64,000 bases of DNA, taken from the NCBI RefSeq assembly GCF_900608595.1, contig NZ_UWYY01000012.1:62001-126000 (forward strand), in the 5' to 3' direction. The translations under genes were made by a program, and so were the position numbers. Shown here piece after piece: positions 1 through 8,864 of this stretch. The DNA comes from Promicromonospora panici. Lineage in GTDB: Bacteria > Actinomycetota > Actinomycetes > Actinomycetales > Cellulomonadaceae. The notes under the pieces are model-generated. The model saw only the letters and a list, made by a program, of their open reading frames with translations. It did not search any database and was not told the DNA's origin. Position 1 is the stretch's first letter. Every line of letters begins with the position of its first letter.

Positions 1-1398
1 CGCGCCCTTGGCGAGCAGCCGGTGGTAGATACCGCGTTCGGGGCGCACGTCGGACCACTGCAGGTCCATCGCGTGCAGCCGCGGGTGGTCCCATTCCAGG
101 TTGTCGCGCGAGCGCAGGCGGTCCAGCAGCCGCATCTTGGCGACCCATTCCACCTCGCGCGCGCAGGACGCCGGGTCGGCACCGAGCCGTTCCACGACCG
201 ACGCCCAGCGGTCCAGCACGGCGTCCGACTCCGTGTCGGTGCCGAGCACCTTCAGGGAGCGCCGCACGACGTCGGCTACCTCCCCCTGGACCTCCAGCGC
301 CGTCATCGTCCGGCCGTCAGCCAGGTCGAGCGGCGCGGTCAGGGAAAGGTCGCGTGAGACCTTCTGCACGTCGCTCACGGGCGCGGCGAGCCGGAGGGCG
401 GCGAGCTCGGTGCGGGCGTCCACCCCGGCCTCGGCCAGCTCGTCGAGATGCTCCAGCACCCACAGGACCAGCGACGTCGTGCCGGTCTTCAGGTACGTGG
501 GCACCTCCATCAGGTTGGCGTCGCCGAGGATGAGGTGCAGGCGTCGCCACCGCTGCCGGTCGGCGTGCGGCTCGTCGCGGGTGTTCACGATCGGACGGCG
601 CAGCGTCGTCTCCAGGCCGATCTCGGCCTCGATGTAGTCCGCGCGCTGCGAGATCTGGTAGCCGGCGGTTCCGCTCGTCGCGCCCAGGCCCACGCGGCCG
701 GAGCCGGTGAACACCTGCCGCGTGACGAGGAACGGTGTGATCAGCTCGGCGAGCGTGGTGAACGGAAGTGCGCGGTCCACCAGGTAGTTCTCGTGGGTGC
801 CGTAGCTCGCACCCTTGCCGTCGACGTTGTTCTTGTAGAGCACCACCTCGCTGCCGGGGAAGCCGGACAGCTCCCGCAGGGCGGCCAGCATGACCCGCTC
901 GCCGGCGACGTCCCAGCGCACGATGTCCTCGGGCGTCATGACCTCGGGCGACGAGTACTCGGGGTGGGCGTGGTCGACGTACAGGCGGGCGCCGTTCGTG
1001 AGGATCACGTTGGCGGCGCTCGGGTCGTCGTACTCCTCGGCGGCAGGCCGCTCGACCTCTTGCATGGATCCCGCCCGGCGCCGTCGGCCCGGCAGGCCGG
1101 GCTCCACCACGGGCACCTGCCCGGTCACGGGGCCTGACGGCGCGGGCAGCGCCGGGTCGTCGGTCAGCATCGACGGCTGCGCCGAGGCGCGGTCGAGGTG
1201 GAACCCGCGCGCGTCCTGCAGCGGGTCCTCGTCGTCGTAGTCCCAGCGTGCCTTGCCACCCGTGCCCTCGGCACGCGTGGATATCGCCCGGTAGGTCGTC
1301 ACCACCTGGCTCGACAGCAGCATGGGGTTGGCCAGGGGTCGACCTGGCTGCAGGACCCCGTACTCGGTCTCGATGCCCATCACACGACGCACGCTCAC
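1..1398 (-). CDS. dop: Dop, depupylase / Pup deamidase (C-terminus off the left edge)
   Basis: Dop deamidates the C-terminal Gln of Pup and removes Pup from substrates in the cytoplasmic Pup-proteasome pathway. The N-terminus reads VSVRRVMGIETEYGV, and the IETEYG start is the glutamine-synthetase-like ATP/Mg motif typical of Dop/PafA. About 466 residues lie in the window with no stop before base 1, so a few dozen C-terminal residues are missing (family length is about 500). GTG at 1398 fits the usual MSVRRVMGIETEYG start; GTG 1404 and ATG 1380 are in-frame alternatives. ARC lies just upstream on the same strand, as in other actinobacteria, and Pup and the proteasome subunits would be expected beyond the left edge. 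A strong hairpin separates it from arc. The Dop rather than PafA call rests on the N-terminal signature and position. Confidence 0.93.
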   Translation of the reverse strand, partial: MSVRRVMGIETEYGVLQPGRPLANPMLLSSQVVTTYRAISTRAEGTGGKARWDYDDEDPLQDARGFHLDRASAQPSMLTDDPALPAPSGPVTGQVPVVEPGLPGRRRRAGSMQEVERPAAEEYDDPSAANVILTNGARLYVDHAHPEYSSPEVMTPEDIVRWDVAGERVMLAALRELSGFPGSEVVLYKNNVDGKGASYGTHENYLVDRALPFTTLAELITPFLVTRQVFTGSGRVGLGATSGTAGYQISQRADYIEAEIGLETTLRRPIVNTRDEPHADRQRWRRLHLILGDANLMEVPTYLKTGTTSLVLWVLEHLDELAEAGVDARTELAALRLAAPVSDVQKVSRDLSLTAPLDLADGRTMTALEVQGEVADVVRRSLKVLGTDTESDAVLDRWASVVERLGADPASCAREVEWVAKMRLLDRLRSRDNLEWDHPRLHAMDLQWSDVRPERGIYHRLLAKGA

Positions 1399-1434
1399 GT
1401 TCACCACCCTATGCCGGAGTAGTCCCGTTGGTGA

Positions 1435-1476
1435 GGCAGGGTCCGCGCCCGCCGTAGGACGGACGCGGACCCTGCC
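1435..1476 (-). terminator. Hairpin between arc and dop
   Basis: A perfect 13-bp inverted repeat (GGCAGGGTCCGCG at 1435-1447, CGCGGACCCTGCC at 1464-1476) encloses a 16-nt loop, 10 nt after the arc stop. There is no T-run, but GC hairpins without one are common actinobacterial terminators. It probably ends or attenuates arc transcription ahead of dop. Confidence 0.7.
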
Positions 1477-1486
1477 CCGATGGCTG

Positions 1487-3148
1487 TCAGAGGTACTGAC
1501 CGGTGTTCTGGACGGTGTCGATCGTGCGGGGCGTGGCGCCCTCGCCCTTCTTCTGGACGATGGTGCGGATGAAGACGATGCGCTCGCCCTTCTTGCCGCT
1601 GATGCGCGCCCAGTCGTCAGGGTTCGTCGTGTTCGGGAGGTCCTCGTTCTCCTTGAACTCGTCGACGCACGCGGTCAGGAGGTGCTCGACGCGGATGCCC
1701 TTCTGCCCCGTGGCCAGGAAGTCCTTGATCGCGTTCTTCTTGGCCCGGTCCACGACGTTCTGGATCATGGCGCCGGAGTTGAAGTCCTTGAAGAACAGGG
1801 TCTCCTTGTCGCCGGAGGCGTACGTGACCTCCAGGAACTGGTTCTCCTCGTCCTCCGAGTACATGCGCTCGACGACCGAGGTGATCATGCCGTCGAGAGC
1901 CGAGGCCATGTTGCCGTCGTACTCCGTCAGGTCGTCCGCGTGGATCGGCAGCTCCTTGGTGAGGTACTTGCCGAAGATCTCCTTGGCACCCTCGGCGTCG
2001 GGCCGCTCGATCTTGATCTTCACGTCGAGACGCCCCGGGCGCAGGATGGCCGGGTCGATCATGTCCTCGCGGTTGGACGCGCCGATCACGATGACGTTGT
2101 CGAGCCGCTCCACGCCGTCGATCTCCGCGAGGAGCTGCGGAACGATGGTCGTCTCGACGTCCGAGGAGAGGCCGGTGCCGCGGGTGCGGAACAGCGACTC
2201 CATCTCGTCGAAGAAGACGACGACGGGCATGCCCTGGCTGGCCTTCTCCCGCGCACGGGCGAAGATCAGGCGGATGTGCCGTTCGGTCTCACCGACGTAC
2301 TTGTTGAGCAGCTCCGGTCCCTTGACGTTGAGGAAGAAGCTCTTCACCTCGGGGTTGCCCCCGTTGGCGCGAGCGACCATCCCGGCCAGGGAGTGGGCCA
2401 CCGCCTTGGCGATGAGCGTCTTGCCGCAGCCGGGAGGACCGTACAGGAGCACGCCCTTGGGCGGGCGCAGCCCGTGCTCGCGGAAGAGGTCGGGGTGTGC
2501 GAACGGCAGCTCGACCGCGTCCCGGATCGCCTCGATCTGCGGCCCGAGGCCACCGATGTCCTCGTACTCGATGTCCGGGACCTCTTCGAGGACCAGCTCC
2601 TCGACCTCGGACTTGGGCACGACCTCGAACACGAAGCCGCTGCGCGTGTCGACCGTGAGCGAGTCGCCCACCCGGAGCGGAACGTCCATCACGGAACCGG
2701 CGAGGCGCACCACGCGCTCCTCGTCCGCGCGGCCGACCACGAGCACGCGGTCGCCGCCCAGCATCTCCTTGACGGTCACCAGCTCACCGGTGGTCTCGTA
2801 CTCGCCCGCGCCGACGACCGTCATGGCCTCGTTGAGCTTGACCTCCTGGCCCGGGCTCAGCCGGGAGACGTCCAGGCTGGGGCTCGCGGACACATGCATC
2901 TTGCGGCCGGCGGACGAGATGTCCACCGAACCGTCGGTGTGCGCGCCCAGGAACACGGCGTAGGTGCCCGGCGGCTTGGCAAGATCGTCGAGCTGCTTCT
3001 TCAGCTCGACGATCTGATCGCGCGCCGCGCGGAGTGCCTCCGCGAGACGCTCGTTCTTGGCTGAGAGGAGGGCAATCTGGCGCTCGTAGTCGCGGTTCGG
3101 CAAAGACTCATGCTCGGGATGGTTGTATCCTGACGTGTTCTCGGTCAT
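1487..3148 (-). CDS. arc: ARC/Mpa, AAA+ unfoldase of the Pup-proteasome
   Basis: This hexameric AAA+ ATPase recognises pupylated proteins, unfolds them and feeds the 20S proteasome. The 553-residue protein has an N-terminal coiled coil (about 20-57, the Pup-binding segment), tandem OB-fold region (about 60-175), Walker A GPPGCGKT (237-244), Walker [10 protein letters not shown] and second-region-of-homology arginines. It ends in GQYL, the penultimate-tyrosine tail that docks Mpa/ARC onto the proteasome. ATG 3148 is chosen because GAGGGG lies just upstream and the longer frame adds only a 28-residue non-homologous leader. trmI is upstream and dop downstream. Confidence 0.96.
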   Translation of the reverse strand: MTENTSGYNHPEHESLPNRDYERQIALLSAKNERLAEALRAARDQIVELKKQLDDLAKPPGTYAVFLGAHTDGSVDISSAGRKMHVSASPSLDVSRLSPGQEVKLNEAMTVVGAGEYETTGELVTVKEMLGGDRVLVVGRADEERVVRLAGSVMDVPLRVGDSLTVDTRSGFVFEVVPKSEVEELVLEEVPDIEYEDIGGLGPQIEAIRDAVELPFAHPDLFREHGLRPPKGVLLYGPPGCGKTLIAKAVAHSLAGMVARANGGNPEVKSFFLNVKGPELLNKYVGETERHIRLIFARAREKASQGMPVVVFFDEMESLFRTRGTGLSSDVETTIVPQLLAEIDGVERLDNVIVIGASNREDMIDPAILRPGRLDVKIKIERPDAEGAKEIFGKYLTKELPIHADDLTEYDGNMASALDGMITSVVERMYSEDEENQFLEVTYASGDKETLFFKDFNSGAMIQNVVDRAKKNAIKDFLATGQKGIRVEHLLTACVDEFKENEDLPNTTNPDDWARISGKKGERIVFIRTIVQKKGEGATPRTIDTVQNTGQYL

Positions 3149-3289
3149 GACATCCCCTCTCGTAGGGCCCGGGAGGCGACCATATGACGCAAACGCCTCC
3201 GAGAACAGCACTCTAAGCACAGTCACCGACACACCGGGAGTAAGAACACCCGTTTGAGACGTCCGGGGTACCCGATCGTTACAGCCCGT

Positions 3290-4303
3290 TCACGCGGGCG
3301 GGATGTTCGGATCCTCGGGCGCAACGCCAAGGTCACGACGTACCTTGCGGACCTTCTTGTCCGATATGGCGCGCTCCCCCAGCTCCTCCGGCGTCCACTC
3401 CGATTCGGGCGTCACGGGGTACGCACCCTTGGCAGGACGCCGTTTCCGCTCGGGTGCGATGACCCCGTCGGCCATCCGCCGGGCGATGATGAGGAAACCC
3501 GTGTGGCCGATCATCCGGTGCTCGGGACGCACGGCCAGACCCTCGAGATGCCACCCGCGGATCATCGTCTCGAAGGCCGCCGGCTCGGTGAACCGGCCGT
3601 CCGCACGCAGATCTTCCGCTGTGCGCGAAAGTTGTGTCGTGGTGGCCACATAGCAGACGAGGACCCCGCCGGGGGCGAGCGCCGAGGCGACTGCGTCGAC
3701 GTTCTCCCACGGCGCGAGCATGTCCAGGACCACCCGGTCGACGGTGCCCGGCTCGGCCACCTCGGGCAGGACGTCGGCGAGGTCGCCGACCGAGAGCTGC
3801 CACGCCGGGTGGGGCCCGCCGAAGAAGGTCTCCACGTTGCCCTGCGCGATGGCCGCGAAGTCCTCGCGCCGCTCGATCGAGTGCACGTGGCCCGCGTCGC
3901 CGACGGCGCGCAGCAGGGACATCGTCAGCGCTCCGGAACCGACGCCGGCCTCGACCACGCGGGCACCCGGGTAGATGTCGGCCATGGCGACGATCTGCGC
4001 GGCGTCCTTGGGGTACACGACGGCGGCGCCGCGGGGCATTGACAGGACGTAGTCGGCCAGCAGCGGGCGCAGGGCGAGGTACTCGATCTCCGCGGTGTTG
4101 ACCACCACGGATCCCTCGGGCTGCCCGATGATCTGCTCGTGCTTGAAGTAGCCCTTGTGCGTGTGGAAGGTCCCGCCGGGCTGCAGCGTGATGGTGTGCA
4201 GGCGACCCTTGGGGTCGGTCAGCTGGACCTTGTCGCCCACGCGGAACGGGCCGCGGCGCAGTTCGGCGCCGGTGGCGGTAGGGGTATCGGTGGGTGTGGT
4301 CAC
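3290..4303 (-). CDS. trmI: TrmI, tRNA (adenine-58-N1)-methyltransferase
   Basis: This enzyme methylates A58 in the T-loop of tRNA using S-adenosylmethionine. The 337-residue protein has the family's N-terminal beta domain (FRVGDKVQLTDPKGR, then the GGTFHTHKG stretch) and a Rossmann fold with SAM motif I VVEAGVGSG (117-125), an acidic residue in HSIERRE, and VDRVVLDMLAPWE as the D-x-P-type motif. GTG 4303 gives VTTPTDTP and is in frame with the conserved start; no strong Shine-Dalgarno is visible. The open frame runs further upstream antisense to the protease gene, but that extension is an unlike-protein shadow. The trmI-arc adjacency matches M. tuberculosis Rv2118c and Rv2115c. Confidence 0.93.
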   Translation of the reverse strand: MTTPTDTPTATGAELRRGPFRVGDKVQLTDPKGRLHTITLQPGGTFHTHKGYFKHEQIIGQPEGSVVVNTAEIEYLALRPLLADYVLSMPRGAAVVYPKDAAQIVAMADIYPGARVVEAGVGSGALTMSLLRAVGDAGHVHSIERREDFAAIAQGNVETFFGGPHPAWQLSVGDLADVLPEVAEPGTVDRVVLDMLAPWENVDAVASALAPGGVLVCYVATTTQLSRTAEDLRADGRFTEPAAFETMIRGWHLEGLAVRPEHRMIGHTGFLIIARRMADGVIAPERKRRPAKGAYPVTPESEWTPEELGERAISDKKVRKVRRDLGVAPEDPNIPPA

Positions 4304-4362
4304 GACCGACCAGTCTAGGTGCTGGCCCCCGGGCTCGCGTGCGCCGGGCCGGGCGCCGGAGG

Positions 4363-5538
4363 TCAGGTGGCGCGGACCGCGCGCGCGACGTCGGCGAGGT
4401 CGAGCACGCCCGTGACCCGGCCGCCGTCGACCACCGGGACGAGCCGGGCGCCGCCCGACCGTTGAGCCAGGTGGTTGAGCAGGTCGGTGCCCGACATGCC
4501 GGGGTGGACGCCGGATCCGGGGACGAACGGCACCGCCACGGCGTCGACCTGGGTCACGTTTTGGGCCGTCGGGGGCACGGCCGCGACAGCATCCCCGTCG
4601 AGCACGGCCACGGGGACCTGGTCGTGTCCCACCACGACGACGTAGTCCGACGACGACGCGCCGCTCGCGACCGCAGTCGCCCGCGCGCTCAGCGCCTCCG
4701 CGACCGTGGAGCCGACCGGCACCAGCAGCGCGGGCCTCGCGAGCGCGGCGGCGGACAGCCCGGCGATCGCCTCGCGGCGCAGCCCGTTGGTGATCGCTGC
4801 GCCGGCACCCGCCCAGAGGAAGGCGCCGATCAGCGCCGACCACAGGACGGTGGTCAGGCTCGGGGTCGTGCCCTGTACGAACGGCACCGCCAAGGCCCAG
4901 ACCAGCACGCCGACGGCGACGACGCGGCCCACCCAGCCGGCCGCGATCGTGCCCGTCGTGCGCTTGCCCGTGACGGCCCAGACCAGGGACTCGAGGATCT
5001 GGCCGCCGTCCAGGGGCAGGCCCGGCAGCAGGTTGAACGCGCCGACGAACGCGTTGGACACGGCGCCCGCGTACAGCAGGAGCGTGGGAACGTTCTGCAC
5101 CGGCGCGGCGATGTACGCGAACCAGAAACCTGCCGCGAGCGCCAGGTTCGTCAGGGGACCGACGACGGCGACGAGGAAGCCGTCGAGCGGCCGGCCCAGG
5201 CCGCCGGTGTAGGCGGTGTGGCCGCCCCAGAGCGTGACGGCGAGCTCGGTCACGTTCTGGCCGCGTGCCCTCGCGACGAGCGCGTGCGCCGTCTCGTGCA
5301 GGAACACCGAGCCGAACAGGAGCAGCACGAACACGAACGCCACGAGGTAGGCGCCCGCCCCGAGCCCCGGTGCGACCGACTGGACGTTGGGCACGAACAG
5401 GACGGTCAGGACGACGGCAGCGAGGAACCAGGACCGCGTGATGATCACTGGCGCGCCGGCGACGCGGCCGACGACGAACCCCTTCGAGCGCTGCGGGACG
5501 GGGGCTGCGGGCGTGGAGGCGGGCTCCGATGTGGTCAC
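4363..5538 (-). CDS. Site-2-type (M50) intramembrane metalloprotease with CBS region
   Basis: A 391-residue polytopic membrane protease. The zinc motif HETAH (81-85, HExxH) lies in a hydrophobic helix, and LPLDGG around Asp177 supplies the third ligand in the usual S2P/Rip arrangement. About six hydrophobic segments lie between residues 30 and 225. The C-terminal third (about 240-391) looks like a CBS pair, with the second unit ending in LVPVVDGGRVTGVLDLADV. The relatives are the Rip3-like M50 proteases with CBS domains, which cleave membrane-bound regulators or process damaged proteins; the substrate here is unknown. Start is GTG 5538. It lies upstream of trmI and is divergent from the RecB-like nuclease, with about 93 bp between. 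Confidence 0.88.
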   Translation of the reverse strand: MTTSEPASTPAAPVPQRSKGFVVGRVAGAPVIITRSWFLAAVVLTVLFVPNVQSVAPGLGAGAYLVAFVFVLLLFGSVFLHETAHALVARARGQNVTELAVTLWGGHTAYTGGLGRPLDGFLVAVVGPLTNLALAAGFWFAYIAAPVQNVPTLLLYAGAVSNAFVGAFNLLPGLPLDGGQILESLVWAVTGKRTTGTIAAGWVGRVVAVGVLVWALAVPFVQGTTPSLTTVLWSALIGAFLWAGAGAAITNGLRREAIAGLSAAALARPALLVPVGSTVAEALSARATAVASGASSSDYVVVVGHDQVPVAVLDGDAVAAVPPTAQNVTQVDAVAVPFVPGSGVHPGMSGTDLLNHLAQRSGGARLVPVVDGGRVTGVLDLADVARAVRAT

Positions 5539-5631
5539 TGGACCAACCTATCCGGCCTGTCGGCCGGGGAGACACGGCGCGCTGTGGACAACTCCCGGGG
5601 GATGTCGGTGGCCGCCCCTAGGGTTGGGGTC

Positions 5632-6552
5632 ATGACGACGACGGAGGTTACCCAGGAGCCGGTGCTGGACGTGGCGGCGGAGGCTGCCGACGATGCGGTG
5701 TCGGCCCTGCGTGCGCCCTCGCGGCCGCCCGCCCTGTCGCCGTCGCGCGCCAACGACTTCATGCAGTGCCCGTTGCTGTTCCGGTTCCGCACGGTGGACC
5801 GGCTGCCCGAGCCGCCGTCCGCGGCGGCGGCGCGCGGCACGCTGGTGCATGCGGTGCTGGAGCGGCTGTACGACGCCCCGCTGGGCGAGCGAACCCTGGC
5901 AGCCGCGCACGACCTGCTGCCCGGCGAGTGGGACCGGCTGCTGGAGGCTGACGAGCGGTACACGTCGCTGTTCACCGACGGGGTCGGCCCGGACGGGCAG
6001 GACCGCGAGGGGTGGCTGGCGGGGGCGGGCTCGCTGCTGGGTACGTACTTCACGCTGGAGGACCCGAACCGGCTGGAGCCGGCCGAGCGCGAGCTTCTGG
6101 TGGAGTCACAGCTCGACGGCGGCCCGCTGCTGCGCGGCATCGTGGACCGGCTGGACATCGCACCGACCGGTGCGGTGCGGGTGGTCGACTACAAGACGGG
6201 CAAGTCGCCGCGCCCGGGGTACGAGTCCTCGGCGGTGTTCCAGATGCGGTTCTACGGGCTGGTGCTGTGGCGGGAGCGCGGGGTGCTGCCCAAGATGCTC
6301 CAGCTCGTGTACCTGGGCGACGGCCAGGTACTGCGGGGCGAGCCGACCACCGAGCACCTGGAGCACACGGAGCAGAAGATCCGCGCCATCTGGTCGGGCA
6401 TCGAGGAGGCGGCCCGGACCGGCGAGTGGAGGCCTCGCAAGTCCAAGCTGTGCGGCTGGTGCGCGCATCAGGCGATCTGCCCGGAGTTCGGCGGCACACC
6501 GCCGGAGATCCCGGAGGGCGCGGTAGCGCTGCGGCTGGGCATCACCGGCTGA
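5632..6552 (+). CDS. RecB-like PD-(D/E)XK exonuclease with probable Fe-S staple
   Basis: A 306-residue single-domain nuclease. The N-terminal SPSRANDFMQCPLLFRF is the RecB/Cas4 entry motif. The catalytic core reads GIVDRLD, then VRVVDYKTGK, giving the Asp and D-x-K of PD-(D/E)XK, followed by the Q-rich helix (VFQMRFYGLVL). Four cysteines, C46 plus C274-x2-C277-x5-C283, follow the iron-sulfur staple pattern of AddB and Cas4. ATG 5632 has GGGTTGGGG just upstream; ATG 5602 would add ten residues. Its place next to trmI, divergent from the core operon, matches Rv2119. A DNA-repair role is inferred from the fold. Confidence 0.9.
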   Translation: MTTTEVTQEPVLDVAAEAADDAVSALRAPSRPPALSPSRANDFMQCPLLFRFRTVDRLPEPPSAAAARGTLVHAVLERLYDAPLGERTLAAAHDLLPGEWDRLLEADERYTSLFTDGVGPDGQDREGWLAGAGSLLGTYFTLEDPNRLEPAERELLVESQLDGGPLLRGIVDRLDIAPTGAVRVVDYKTGKSPRPGYESSAVFQMRFYGLVLWRERGVLPKMLQLVYLGDGQVLRGEPTTEHLEHTEQKIRAIWSGIEEAARTGEWRPRKSKLCGWCAHQAICPEFGGTPPEIPEGAVALRLGITG

Positions 6553-6568
6553 GCCGGCTTGGCCGACG

Positions 6569-6601
6569 GCGGCCCGCGGCGACAACCGCGATGCGGGCTG
6601 C
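6569..6601. terminator. Hairpin between convergent recB-like and HAD genes
   Basis: GCGGCCCGCGG (6569-6579) can pair with CCGCG-AT-GCGGGCTGC (6586-6601), with one bulge and one mismatch. It lies in the 63-bp gap between two convergent stop codons, so it could serve both strands. Confidence 0.5.
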
Positions 6602-6615
6602 CAAGGGCTGAAGGC

Positions 6616-7311
6616 TCAGCCGAGCAGGTCCACGACCTCGCCCGACACGATCCGTCCGAGCACCTCGAGGTCGATCTGCTTGAGCGACGCCGCTCGGCTG
6701 AGCCCCGGACGCGGCGGTACGGGCACTTCCGCGGGCACACCGAGGGTGCGCGCACCCGAGGCGAGCGCGGACGTGATGCCTGGGCCGGAGTCCTCGATGG
6801 CCACGCAGTCCTCGGGTCGTACCCCGAGCAGGTCCGCGGCCACCAGGTACGGCTCCGGGTGCGGCTTGCCGTGCGCGACCTCGTCGCCGGTGACAAGGTG
6901 GGCGAAGGTACCCGCGGGGGCGCCACCGGCCACCACCTCGGCCTGGCTGCGGTAGGACATGGTGACCATCGCGCACGGGACCTGTGCGGCGCGCAGGTCG
7001 TCGAGGAGCTCCAGCACCCCGGGGCGCCACGGCACGGTCTCGCGCAGCTGCTCGTTCACGCGGGCCACGAGCCAGGCCACGATCTCGGCGGGTTCGAGCG
7101 GGACGCCGGCGTCGCGCAGCATGGTGCCGGTCGTGACGAGCGCCTGCCCCACGGCGCCCAGCGCGTCCTCGTGCGTCCAGGTCGCGCCGTGCGCCTCGAC
7201 GATCTCCCGCTCGGCGCGCATCCAGTAGGGCTCGGTGTCGACGAGGGTGCCGTCCATGTCGAACAGGACGGCGGCGGGCAGGACGGCGGATGAGTCACGG
7301 GGCACCGGCAC
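6616..7311 (-). CDS. HAD-superfamily phosphatase (subfamily IA)
   Basis: A 231-residue HAD hydrolase of the phosphoglycolate phosphatase / beta-phosphoglucomutase type. Motif I is FDMDGTLVDTEP, motif II is the MVTMSY threonine/serine strand, motif III is the lysine in GKPHPEPYL, and motif IV is AIEDSGPGI. A helical cap lies between motifs I and II. The substrate cannot be read from sequence. Start is GTG 7311 (alternative GTG 7305); no good ribosome site is seen, and the open frame continues upstream without protein-like content. It is convergent with the RecB-like gene. Confidence 0.88.
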   Translation of the reverse strand: MPVPRDSSAVLPAAVLFDMDGTLVDTEPYWMRAEREIVEAHGATWTHEDALGAVGQALVTTGTMLRDAGVPLEPAEIVAWLVARVNEQLRETVPWRPGVLELLDDLRAAQVPCAMVTMSYRSQAEVVAGGAPAGTFAHLVTGDEVAHGKPHPEPYLVAADLLGVRPEDCVAIEDSGPGITSALASGARTLGVPAEVPVPPRPGLSRAASLKQIDLEVLGRIVSGEVVDLLG

Positions 7312-7327
7312 ATCGTAGGTGCCGACG

Positions 7328-7337
7328 TTGTACAACT
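7328..7337. promoter_or_regulatory. AT-rich palindrome upstream of the HAD gene
   Basis: GTTGTACAAC is a perfect 10-bp palindrome about 17 nt upstream of the HAD start. It stands out in GC-rich surroundings and may be a small operator or the core of the promoter. No cognate regulator is identified. Confidence 0.3.
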
Positions 7338-7361
7338 GGTAACGGCCGGCGAAGGCCTGGC

Positions 7362-7904
7362 TCAGTCCGCGAGGAGCTCGTCCACGCGCGCTTCCTGGCC
7401 GGCGTCCAGCTCGGTCCGGCCGAACGCGGCTACCGCCTTGTCGAACGTCCCGTTGACCCGGGGCTCGATCTCGACGACGCCGGCCGGTGCGACCATCGCC
7501 TGGTCGTACTCCGCGATCCACGCGTCCATGTGCGCCACGTAGGCGTCGCGCGCCAGGTCGAGCCGGCCGCCGTCGGGCAGCGTGACGGCCTTGGCGTCCT
7601 CCTTGGCGGTCAGGACTTCGGCCCGCGCGTCTTCGGCGAGGTCGGGCACGTCCGCCATGAGCGCCGTGGCGAGCTCCTCCTGCTCCTCGGCGTCGGAGGT
7701 GGCCTCGATCTCGTCGAACCGGGCGCTGATCTCGTCGATGTAGTCACGCATCGTCGACTCGCTGTGCTCCACGGCGTCGAGCAGCACGTCAGCGGGCTCG
7801 CTGGCGCGGTCGGCCTGGGACCAGGCGATACCGCTGCCGGCGCCGGCGACGACGAGCGCCCCGGCGGCAGACAGCAGGACCCGGTGATTTCGCAGGTTGA
7901 GCAT
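7362..7904 (-). CDS. Exported helical protein of unknown function
   Basis: A 180-residue protein with a basic start (MLNLRNHR) and a hydrophobic segment (VLLSAAGALVVAGAGSGIAW), giving a signal peptide or N-terminal anchor. The rest is acidic and probably helical, with a Glu/Ala-rich stretch around residues 55-85. There is no lipobox cysteine and no enzyme motif. ATG 7904 is chosen because it sits directly before the basic/hydrophobic leader; the longer frame adds 39 residues that do not look coding. It lies 50 bp upstream of the HAD gene on the same strand. Function is not recognised. Confidence 0.72.
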   Translation of the reverse strand: MLNLRNHRVLLSAAGALVVAGAGSGIAWSQADRASEPADVLLDAVEHSESTMRDYIDEISARFDEIEATSDAEEQEELATALMADVPDLAEDARAEVLTAKEDAKAVTLPDGGRLDLARDAYVAHMDAWIAEYDQAMVAPAGVVEIEPRVNGTFDKAVAAFGRTELDAGQEARVDELLAD

Positions 7905-8070
7905 TGGTTCATACTCACCCGAACCACGGGTGTCCCGCGCGGCGCACAGTGTGATTCGTGACGGAGCAATCAGACATATGCGGTTATCTCGGGCGGGCCA
8001 CGTCGACCTCCATGCCCGCACGGGCGGAAAATCCTGTGCGACGGCATTCCGCCGAACCTACCGTGGCGGC

Positions 8071-8301
8071 ATGCCGAAGATGCGTGTCGAGCTCCAGGCA
8101 GCGGACCGGGCCGAGGCCCAGAAGATCCTCCGGAAGTACGCCGACGGCGGCAGTGACCGCGCGTCCGACGACGCGGTCCTCGACGAGATCTGGCGCCTCG
8201 GGCACACCCCCGCCGGGAACCCGGAGTGCGTCGGGATCACCAACGGTTCGCCGACCTACCTGAAGTTCGACGTCGACGTCTACCCGGAGCTCTCGCGTTA
8301 G
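8071..8301 (+). CDS. Small hypothetical protein
   Basis: A 76-residue protein beginning MPKMRVELQAADRAEAQ and ending in a beta-like stretch (YLKFDVDVYPELSR). Codon use is normal for the window. ATG 8071 is taken; ATG 8080 is possible. It is divergent from the exported protein across about 165 bp, in which I see no clear promoter beyond AT-richer sequence around 7945-7990. No family is recognised. Confidence 0.6.
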   Translation: MPKMRVELQAADRAEAQKILRKYADGGSDRASDDAVLDEIWRLGHTPAGNPECVGITNGSPTYLKFDVDVYPELSR

Positions 8302-8446
8302 TTCTGGCCGCGCCCCGCGACACTGCTTCTCACGAGCACCGCAACCCACAGCCCTGCCGCGCGCTCCGCGGCGTCCTGGGCGATGCTGACCCTCGATCGG
8401 CGGCCCCGGCCGACGACTCCCGGCATCGACCGAAGGGAAGCAGACC

Positions 8447-8848
8447 GTGTTCGGACCCGATTTCTTCGAGCGACTCTCGCAGCGGATGTACTACGACCTC
8501 GACGGCAACCCGATCACGCAGGACCAGTGGTCCGTGCTGCGCCGCGGGGCCGGCAGCGCTCACGTCGCCCGCGACCACATCGGGTTCTACCACGTGTCCA
8601 CGGTCTGGACCGGGATCGATACGACCGCCCCGCTCGACGACGACCACCGTCACACGCCGCTGATCTACGAGACGATGGTCTTCGTCGAGCGCCTCGACCC
8701 GGACGGCACCCTGTCCGAGGACGACCGGCTCGACTGCACCGAGCAGTTCGCGGAGCTGCACGCGACGCGCGAGGCGGCTCTGGCCGGCCATCACCGCGTG
8801 ACGGCAATGGTCCGGGACTGGCTCGTCAACGGACACCCGGAGCTCTGA
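8447..8848 (+). CDS. Hypothetical protein, probable partner of the HD-domain protein
   Basis: A 133-residue protein starting at GTG 8447 with GAAGGGAAG upstream. It is rich in Asp/His/Trp, including the stretch DGNPITQDQWSVLRRG and a mid-protein stretch from IGFYHVSTVWTGID through DDDHRHTPLIYETMVF, then a helical C-terminus. There is no transmembrane segment and no recognised family. The downstream HD gene starts 16 nt after its stop, so the two are probably co-transcribed. Confidence 0.72.
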   Translation: MFGPDFFERLSQRMYYDLDGNPITQDQWSVLRRGAGSAHVARDHIGFYHVSTVWTGIDTTAPLDDDHRHTPLIYETMVFVERLDPDGTLSEDDRLDCTEQFAELHATREAALAGHHRVTAMVRDWLVNGHPEL

Positions 8849-8864
8849 CGACGGAGGGCTACTG

